11,703 nucleotides of DNA, taken from the NCBI GenBank assembly GCA_016187105.1, contig JACPKK010000034.1, positions 1 through 11,703 of the forward strand. The letters run 5' to 3'. The position numbers and the translations under genes are program-made. The DNA is from Candidatus Curtissbacteria bacterium (GTDB lineage: Bacteria > Patescibacteriota > Microgenomatia > Curtissbacterales > GWA2-41-24). Under the pieces are notes generated by a model. The model was not told the origin of the DNA, did not search any database, and worked only from the letters and a program-made list of their open reading frames with translations. Below are positions 6,758 to 11,703 of this stretch, in pieces; the stretch's first letter is position 1; every line of letters starts with the position of its first letter.

Positions 6758-7684
6758 TTAATTTTCGAGGGCCAGGGTAATGATTTGGTCAAGCAGTTTT
6801 TGATAAGTTAAACCGGCTGCTCCCGCGGCTTTGGGGAAAAGGGAGACAGGGGTCAGGCCGGGGATGGTATTGACTTCCAGAACATATGGTCTGCCTTTTG
6901 AAATAATCATATCGATGCGGCCGAACCCGCGGCAGTCAAGAGCCTTGTAAGCGCAAAGGGCGGCGTTTTGGGCTTTTTTTGTCAAAGCCCGGCTAATTCT
7001 GGCCGGGACGATTTCAGCGGTTAAATTGGGATCGTATTTGGCTTCCAGGTCGAAGAATTCTTTTTTGGGCACTATCTCGACAAGCGGAAGGGCTCGCGGT
7101 TTTTTGTTGCCCAGAATTGCACAAGTTACTTCGGTTCCCCCAAGAAACTCTTCAACAATAACCTCGTCACCGTAGGAAAAAGCGTTTCCCAGGGCTTTTT
7201 TAAGATCTTTTTTAACCTTAACCTTGGAGACGCCGACTGAAGAACCCTGGGCTCGCGGTTTAACAAACAAGGGTAGTTTGAGTTTTGAGAGGATACCGTT
7301 TATGCTATCGCCTCTTTGGACCATTAAGTATTTGGGTACATTTAGGCCGTCCTGGGTAAATAATTTCCTTGAGGAAATTTTATCCATGCCTAGCGCAGAA
7401 GCAAGTACGCCAGAACCTGTGTAAGGAACTCCGATTAAATCCAGAAACCCCTGCATTGTCCCATCCTCACCGTACGGCCCATGCATGGCGATAAAAAACA
7501 GTTGACAGTTGACAATTGACAGTTGACCGAAAGGGAAGGCATTATCTTTGGAGATTACCAGCGGAATCACTTCGTACTTTCGTCTATCTAAATTTTTAAC
7601 CACTTCCCTGCCGGAAATTAGGGATATATGATGCTCGGGGGATTTGCCGCCCATCAGAACAGCAACACGAAGTCTTTTGTTCAT
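6758..7684 (-). CDS. ddl: D-alanine--D-alanine ligase
   Basis: ATP-grasp ligase joining two D-alanines for MurF. The 308 residues match DdlB-type length, and key residues fall at nearly E. coli positions: Glu17 in GGKSPEHHIS, HGPYGEDGT at 69-76, TGSGVLASALGMDK at 89-102, RAQGSSVGVSK at 144-154, EAKY at 214-217 (Tyr217, the residue pairing with D-Ala-D-Ala rather than D-lactate specificity), GRIDM at 255-259, and LEVNTIPGLT at 269-278 with metal ligands Glu270 and Asn272. Residues 53-62 (GQLSIVNCQL) are encoded by a heptamer array, see the repeat at 7501-7528. The start is 6 bp after the murA stop; a GAGGG about 11 bases before the ATG can serve as ribosome-binding site. Probably co-transcribed with murA. 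Assignment is firm. Confidence 0.96.
   Translation of the reverse strand: MNKRLRVAVLMGGKSPEHHISLISGREVVKNLDRRKYEVIPLVISKDNAFPFGQLSIVNCQLFFIAMHGPYGEDGTMQGFLDLIGVPYTGSGVLASALGMDKISSRKLFTQDGLNVPKYLMVQRGDSINGILSKLKLPLFVKPRAQGSSVGVSKVKVKKDLKKALGNAFSYGDEVIVEEFLGGTEVTCAILGNKKPRALPLVEIVPKKEFFDLEAKYDPNLTAEIVPARISRALTKKAQNAALCAYKALDCRGFGRIDMIISKGRPYVLEVNTIPGLTPVSLFPKAAGAAGLTYQKLLDQIITLALEN
7501..7528. repeat. Tandem heptamer array inside ddl
   Basis: Four 7-bp units, GTTGACA, GTTGACA, ATTGACA and GTTGACC, lie in frame within ddl. Because 7 is not a multiple of 3, the units are read in successive frames and encode GQLSIVNCQL. This stretch sits just before the conserved HGPYGEDG motif. Such repeats are normally intergenic. 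No stop codon results. Confidence 0.85.
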
Positions 7685-7690
7685 AGTTTT

Positions 7691-8947
7691 CTAGCCCTCT
7701 ACCCTTTTAATTCTTGCACCAAGGGCGCAGAGCCTTTCGACGATGTTTTCGTAACCCCTTTCAATAAGCTCGGCTTTATCTATTTGACTTTTGCCTGTGG
7801 CGGTTAAGGCGGCAATGACAAGGGCAATACCGGCCCTGATATCGGGGGTGTCCAGCCTTTGGCCGAAAAGTTTTGAGGGGCCCGAGACGAGTACCCGGTG
7901 GGGGTCGGCAATTTCGACTTTGGCACCCATGGAAAGCAGTTTGTCGACAAAAAACATGCGCGATTCGTACATCCAGTCATGAAGGATGGTAACACCTTTG
8001 GCCTGTGTTGCCAGAACAATCATCGGAGCGATGAGGTCTGTTGGGAAACCCGGCCAAACATCGGTGACGACTTTTTCTATAGCTTTTAACCTACTGCCAA
8101 AAACGGTGAGCGTTTCTTTTTCCAGCTTATATTTAACCCCAAACTTTGAAAGAGTGAGAAGTATCATTTCGACATCTTCTTTTATAACCGGAGCCATTTC
8201 CAGCTTGGTGGCGGCAACTGCCGCAAGGATGGCAAAAGTACCAACTTCAATATGGTCAGGGCGAACTTTGAAAGTTGTACCTTTTAAGTGTTTTACGCCG
8301 ACAACCTTTAAAACGTTTGAACCGATACCCGTGATTTGCGCCCCCATTTTATTTAAGAACTGGCACAAATCGATAACGTGCGGCTCTGAAGCGGCCCTTC
8401 TCACAACCGTTGTGCCGCTTGCCAAAACCGAGGCCATAATAACGTTTTCGGTGGCGGTAACAGAGGCCTCTTCCAAAAAGATATCGGCACCTTTAAAACC
8501 TTTTGTCGAACCTTCGTAAAAATCGCCTTCTTTTATCTTGGCGCCAAGGGCAACGAGCGCTTGAATATGGGTATTTAGGGGCCTTCTGCCGATGATATCG
8601 CCGCCGGGGTGACCCATTTTAACCTCACCGCACCTTGAAAGCATCGGCCCCATAAGAAGAACGGCCGCCCTTAACTTTTGCGTTAATTCTTGGGGGAAAT
8701 CTACCGTGTGTACTTCTTTTGCGCAAATCGAAAGTGCGAAAGCGCCCTTTTTTTCAATTATCACGCCGGCCATTTGCATCAGCTGGGTCATGACGTCGAC
8801 ATCGGAAATTTTTGGGACATTTTCGATGATACAGGTGTCTTCCGTTAGAAGACAAGCAGCCATAATCGGCAAAATTGAGTTTTTATTACCGGCAATTTTG
8901 ATTTTGCCGGAAAGTTTTGTACCGCCGGTTATTTCGTAAGAAATCAT
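7691..8947 (-). CDS. murA: MurA, UDP-GlcNAc enolpyruvyl transferase with Asp at the fosfomycin-target position
   Basis: First committed step: transfers enolpyruvate from PEP to UDP-GlcNAc. Counted from the ATG at 8947 the protein has 418 residues, and key residues fall at E. coli numbers: Lys22 in GNKNS, Arg397 in ERGYE, and PGFPTD with Asp304. The loop that normally reads PGGCxIGxRPxDxH is HPGGDIIGRRPLNTH, with Asp117 (codon 8597-8599) at the place of Cys115. Asp at this site is known from naturally fosfomycin-insensitive enzymes such as those of mycobacteria and chlamydiae. I chose the ATG at 8947 over an upstream TTG at 8959 because GGAG (8957-8954) lies 6 bases before it. That GGAG is base-paired in a long leader hairpin. 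Likely co-transcribed with ddl, 6 bp downstream. Confidence 0.96.
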   Translation of the reverse strand: MISYEITGGTKLSGKIKIAGNKNSILPIMAACLLTEDTCIIENVPKISDVDVMTQLMQMAGVIIEKKGAFALSICAKEVHTVDFPQELTQKLRAAVLLMGPMLSRCGEVKMGHPGGDIIGRRPLNTHIQALVALGAKIKEGDFYEGSTKGFKGADIFLEEASVTATENVIMASVLASGTTVVRRAASEPHVIDLCQFLNKMGAQITGIGSNVLKVVGVKHLKGTTFKVRPDHIEVGTFAILAAVAATKLEMAPVIKEDVEMILLTLSKFGVKYKLEKETLTVFGSRLKAIEKVVTDVWPGFPTDLIAPMIVLATQAKGVTILHDWMYESRMFFVDKLLSMGAKVEIADPHRVLVSGPSKLFGQRLDTPDIRAGIALVIAALTATGKSQIDKAELIERGYENIVERLCALGARIKRVEG

Positions 8948-8997
8948 GAGATACTCCAAGGAGACAACCTAATTCGGTTTTCTCCTTGGTATTCCTC
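8948..8997 (-). promoter_or_regulatory. Hairpin sequestering the murA ribosome-binding site
   Basis: In the murA mRNA, 5'-GAG-GA-ATA-CCAAGGAGA-A-AACC-3' pairs with GGTT-G-TCTCCTTGG-AG-TAT-CTC around a GAATTA loop. The core is 9 bp (8981-8989 with 8956-8964), then one mismatch and 4 bp (8976-8979 with 8966-8969); two outer 3-bp helices lie across small bulges. The 3' side ends at the base before the ATG. The only Shine-Dalgarno sequence (GGAG, 8957-8954) overlaps the stem: its two G are paired, its AG bulged. This suggests translational control of murA, or an RNA processing site. No U-run follows on either strand, so it is not an intrinsic terminator. Confidence 0.65.
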
Positions 8998-9053
8998 TTT
9001 CCCTTCAGTAGATATACAGTGCCATGCGGTCCTCGTCCTTCGGACTGCGGGCC

Positions 9054-9089
9054 TTAAATTTAAACTGGCGGAGCCAGATTTAAATTTAA
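9054..9089. repeat. AT-rich inverted repeat with GC core, murB-murA gap
   Basis: TTAAATTTAAA-CTGG (9054-9068) and CCAG-A-TTTAAATTTAA (9074-9089) form a 15-bp stem with one bulged base and a 5-base loop CGGAG. In the transcript it begins 12 bases after the murB stop. The mixed A/T arms do not give a clean U-tract, so it would be a weak terminator at best; it may stabilise the murB 3' end. A smaller hairpin GTCC-TTC-GGAC lies next to it (9035-9045). The rest of the gap (8998-9034) shows no gene. Confidence 0.65.
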
Positions 9090-9101
9090 TTGTAGTTTTA
9101 T

Positions 9102-10097
9102 TCACTTAAAGTCTCCGATCAAAAATATTTCTTCTTTTAGATCTAACCCGTAAGTTTCTTTGGCTTTGGCTTTGATAAGGTTAATTAATTCTATAACATC
9201 AGAGGCGGTAGCGCCGCCAGTGTTGAGAATAAAATTGGCATGGTGACGAGATACTTCGGCGCCTCCCACTTTTGTACCTTTCAAGCCAAGGCTATCGATG
9301 ATATAACCGGTTGAAGTCGTAAGGTTGGGAGTCGATAGCCGAACTGCATCATCATGCTCGATGTTTCTAAAAATACAGCCGGAGCAGGCAACGCCAACCG
9401 GCTGCTCTTGATTTCGGCGTTTAACGTTGTCCATTGCCTTTTGCCAAATGTCTTTGGGATCTTCGGATCTGTCTAGACGAAATACTGCTTCCAGAACTAT
9501 TTCACCGCTTTCTTGAATTTTGGAATGGTCGTAAGAAAATTCAAAATATGTAGAATCGACGTTTTTAACTTCACCGGTTTTGGGGTTTAAAAGTAAAGCA
9601 GAAACCAAGTGATTACCCAAAAAATCACCTTTCTCGACTTCAAAATGGGCGTTAATTTTGATACCGCCGCCGACAGTTCCGGGAACGGAAAGCAAGAATT
9701 CCAAACCCTCCAGGCCCTGGTCAATGGTAAAGCGGGCAAGCTGGTTCATAGGCGTACCGGAAGCCGCCCAGACCAGAGCGTTTTTGATGCCGGTTCCGGT
9801 TTTGTCGATTGTCCCTTTTAAGCCTACAAGCTTAATACCGTCTGCCCTGTTTTTTATAACCAATCCATTAAAACCTTTGTCCGATATAAGGACATTGGCG
9901 CCGCCGCCTAAGATTACAAATGGAATTTTATTTTCTTTGGCTGTCGCTGCCGCCAGTTTGAGATCGTCCAGGCTTTTGGCTTCGAAAAACAGCCGGGCCG
10001 GGCCGCCGATTTTAAAATAGGTATGACGGGATAATGGTTCGTTTTCATACACCCGCAGGGGCCCCAAAATATTTTTTATTCCCTCGTAATTTGGCAT
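9102..10097 (-). CDS. murB: MurB, UDP-N-acetylenolpyruvoylglucosamine reductase
   Basis: NADPH- and FAD-dependent reduction of the MurA product to UDP-MurNAc. The 331-residue protein has the FAD-domain motifs HTYFKIGGPA at 25-34, VILGGGANVLIS at 61-72 and LSVPGTVGGGIKINAH at 136-151, and the C-terminal substrate domain GYIIDSLGLKG and VGGAEVSRHHANFILN about 264-292, with EE at 322-323 for the conserved Glu. Two catalytic positions differ from E. coli: the Ser of GSxFKNP is Cys241 (CSGCIFRN), and the Arg of YRxS (Arg159) appears as Asp190 in SYDHSKI. The usual type I Tyr loop seems absent, suggesting a type II MurB. The ATG lies 1 bp after the murC stop, with no Shine-Dalgarno sequence, so coupling is probable. 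Family assignment is firm; activity of the variant active site is inferred. Confidence 0.95.
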   Translation of the reverse strand: MPNYEGIKNILGPLRVYENEPLSRHTYFKIGGPARLFFEAKSLDDLKLAAATAKENKIPFVILGGGANVLISDKGFNGLVIKNRADGIKLVGLKGTIDKTGTGIKNALVWAASGTPMNQLARFTIDQGLEGLEFLLSVPGTVGGGIKINAHFEVEKGDFLGNHLVSALLLNPKTGEVKNVDSTYFEFSYDHSKIQESGEIVLEAVFRLDRSEDPKDIWQKAMDNVKRRNQEQPVGVACSGCIFRNIEHDDAVRLSTPNLTTSTGYIIDSLGLKGTKVGGAEVSRHHANFILNTGGATASDVIELINLIKAKAKETYGLDLKEEIFLIGDFK

Positions 10098-10098
10098 T

Positions 10099-11703
10099 TT
10101 ATTTTAGTAAATCGTAAAGTTTGTATACGTCTCCGGCGCCCATCGAGAGGATAATATCAAATTCCTTGAGATTTTCTCTGGCTTTTTCTGCGGTTTGGAC
10201 AAGTGATCCGGTAAGTTTTGCCTTTTCACCTACCCCTTTGGCAAGTTTTTGGGCGAGTGCAATTTTATCCCCTTTTTCCCTGGCGGCAAAGACTTCCGTT
10301 ATATAGATTTTATCGACATTTGATTTTTTAAGGGCAGAGACAAAGTCGCCAAAAAAAGTTTCGATGCGGGAAAAGGTGTGGGGTTCAAAAACCAGTAAAA
10401 CCTTTTTGTCTTGATATTTTTCTTTTAAAGCATCAGCTGTGGTCTTAACGGTATAGGGCTGGACGGCATAATCATCATAAACTTTGACTCCCTTAATCTC
10501 CCCTTTTAACTCGAGGCGACGACCAAGGCCTGTGAACTTTTCAATTGACCGTTTGGCCCATTTAAGGTCAAGGCCAAGAACTTTAGCAACGGCAAGGGCG
10601 GCGGCTGCATTATCTTTCCTAAAATCGCCAATTATAGATAAATTAATATCTTGCGCGGGGCTTATGACTATCGTCTTGACACCTTTTCTCTGTTTGACCA
10701 GTGGTTTAACTTGTGGACCGACTATTAACGTACCACCGGGTTTAATGTTACCGACAAATTTTTGATACGAGGCGATGGTGTCTTTTTCTGATTTAAAAAA
10801 ATCCGGGTGCTCCCAAGCGATATTTAAAATGACGGCAATGTCGGGAGAATAGCTTAGAAAATTATTATTGTACTCGTCCGCCTCACAGACGAAGTATTTT
10901 GACTGGCCGACTTTGAAGTTTTTGCCCCAAGAAAGGACTTTGGCGCCGATTTCGCAGGTTGGGTCAAGGCCGGCGTCGATTAAGACTTGAGAGACCATGG
11001 CGGTTGTTGTTGATTTGCCCCAGGCCCCGGCGATGCTGATGACGAATTTACCCGTCTGCAAATATTGGCCTTGAAATTCTTGCCAGGTTAAAAGGGGGAT
11101 TTTTAAATCCCTGGCTTTTACTACTTCGGGGTTTTGGGGATTAAGCTTTAAGACGGCCGGAGAAATAACGAGCATATCGACTCCTGCCAAATGGCTTGGG
11201 TCGTGGCCTGTCTTGACACTAACAGACAGATTTTTGGCGTATGCGGAATTTGGCTCCAGGTCGCAACCGCTCACCCTAAACCCATAAGCTTTAGCGATCC
11301 CGGCGGCAGCGGCAGCTCCAGCGCCTCCAATGCCCATAATGTGAATCTTGGCGGCTAGTGTAGCTAGTTTATTGGCTGCCTCCAATTCTTCGGGGGTATT
11401 GATGCCATGCCACTGGCGCGGATCTTTTAGTTTATATGCTTCGACTTTGTCGTTTTTGTCAAGGGCAATTTTAATAAGATCAGTCAAATAATATTCGGCA
11501 GTTGCGGGGGAAGGTGACAGTTTTGAAAGGTTTTTGGAAAGCCAATTTTTATCGAAAATGTACAGACCGTCGTTGATCTCTTTTATCGCCCTCTGGTTTT
11601 CCGTGGCATCTTTTTCTTCGATAATGCCGCTAAGCTTACCGTTTTGCCTGACGATCCTGCCGAAGCCTGACGGATTTTCTTTTTCTAGTGTAACAAAAGT
11701 AAT
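10099..11703 (-). CDS. murC: GlmU-type nucleotidyltransferase fused to MurC (5' end outside window)
   Basis: One open frame of 534 visible residues without a stop. Residues 1-114 are the C-terminal half of a GlmU-like uridylyltransferase: GFGRIVRQNGKLSGIIEEKDATENQRAIKEINDG at 13-46, EYYLTDLIKIAL at 70-81 and HGINTPEEL at 99-107, keeping equivalents of E. coli GlmU Glu154, Asn169 and Asn227. MurC (L-alanine addition to UDP-MurNAc) follows from about 119: HIMGIGGAG, P-loop SIAGAWGKSTTT at 223-234, CEADEYNNNF, NIAWEHPDFF, GRRLELKGE, DDYAVQP at 410-416, FEPHTFSR and SMGAGDVY near the end. Usual MurC reads GTHGKTTTT and DDYAHHP, so two signatures are altered. SMGAGDVY rather than an Mpl ending supports MurC. 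No good internal start exists near the junction (11349-11370), so these are not two genes. TTG at 11487 is not the start. Ends 1 bp before murB. Confidence 0.9.
   Translation of the reverse strand: MTFVTLEKENPSGFGRIVRQNGKLSGIIEEKDATENQRAIKEINDGLYIFDKNWLSKNLSKLSPSPATAEYYLTDLIKIALDKNDKVEAYKLKDPRQWHGINTPEELEAANKLATLAAKIHIMGIGGAGAAAAAGIAKAYGFRVSGCDLEPNSAYAKNLSVSVKTGHDPSHLAGVDMLVISPAVLKLNPQNPEVVKARDLKIPLLTWQEFQGQYLQTGKFVISIAGAWGKSTTTAMVSQVLIDAGLDPTCEIGAKVLSWGKNFKVGQSKYFVCEADEYNNNFLSYSPDIAVILNIAWEHPDFFKSEKDTIASYQKFVGNIKPGGTLIVGPQVKPLVKQRKGVKTIVISPAQDINLSIIGDFRKDNAAAALAVAKVLGLDLKWAKRSIEKFTGLGRRLELKGEIKGVKVYDDYAVQPYTVKTTADALKEKYQDKKVLLVFEPHTFSRIETFFGDFVSALKKSNVDKIYITEVFAAREKGDKIALAQKLAKGVGEKAKLTGSLVQTAEKARENLKEFDIILSMGAGDVYKLYDLLK

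Noticed and set aside
7986..8519. Plus-strand open frame of 177 codons
   Set aside because: Antisense to conserved murA sequence; shadow.
8957..8959. TTG at 8959 as murA start
   Set aside because: The ATG at 8947 has GGAG at 6 bases and puts the conserved residues at E. coli numbering; the TTG would lie in the leader hairpin.
10099..11349. Mpl (murein tripeptide recycling ligase) instead of MurC
   Set aside because: EADEY is Mpl-like, but the C-terminal SMGAGDVY, FEPHTFSR and GRRLELKGE are MurC features, and the operon is biosynthetic.
11359..11386. GGAGG at the GlmU-MurC junction as ribosome-binding site for a separate murC
   Set aside because: No ATG, GTG or TTG follows at usable distance; the next ATG is inside the nucleotide-binding fold.
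11485..11487. TTG start giving a separate 462-residue MurC
   Set aside because: It lies inside the conserved nucleotidyltransferase motif EYYLTDLI, and the frame stays open upstream with clear GlmU homology.

Overview
The window is a nearly unbroken block of peptidoglycan-precursor genes, all on the minus strand. In transcription order (high to low coordinates) they are a GlmU-type nucleotidyltransferase domain fused to murC (5' end outside the window), murB, murA, ddl, murF, mraY, murI, murD, ftsW and murG. Together they run from UDP-GlcNAc supply through the UDP-MurNAc peptide, lipid I and lipid II to a SEDS glycosyltransferase. The only steps of the usual route not seen are MurE and the GlmU acetyltransferase domain. 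No ftsZ, ftsA, ftsQ, mraZ, mraW or penicillin-binding protein is visible.

The organism is most likely an uncultured Patescibacteria/CPR bacterium, perhaps Microgenomates-like. This is an inference from the compact cluster, the sparse Shine-Dalgarno sequences, the short intergenic palindromes and heptamer arrays, and the divergent signature motifs (MurG starting ..CGGHLTPA, MurD GTKGKGTT, MurA with Asp at the usual Cys). TGA acts as a stop at the ends of murB and murF, so the recoded UGA=Gly code of Gracilibacteria/SR1 does not apply.

Layout: 1-51 holds a heptamer array and a small palindrome downstream of murG. 52-4353 is a tight run murI-murD-ftsW-murG with gaps of 1-3 bp; murD is broken by a frameshift at a T8 run. 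4395-5426 is mraY, preceded by two 18-bp direct repeats. 5491-6696 is a MurF without its N-terminal substrate domain, behind an extended -10 promoter that would give an almost leaderless mRNA. 6758-8947 is ddl and murA; ddl carries a heptamer array inside its reading frame. 8948-9101 is the largest intergenic gap and holds two strong hairpins, one of which buries the murA ribosome-binding site up to the base before its ATG. 9102-11703 is murB and the fused glmU-murC.

Most striking points: the nucleotidyltransferase-MurC fusion, the murD frameshift (one-base slippage or an approximately 17-nt deletion), the murA leader hairpin, the coding heptamer repeat in ddl, and a series of replacements at conserved enzyme positions (MurA, MurB, MurC, MraY).
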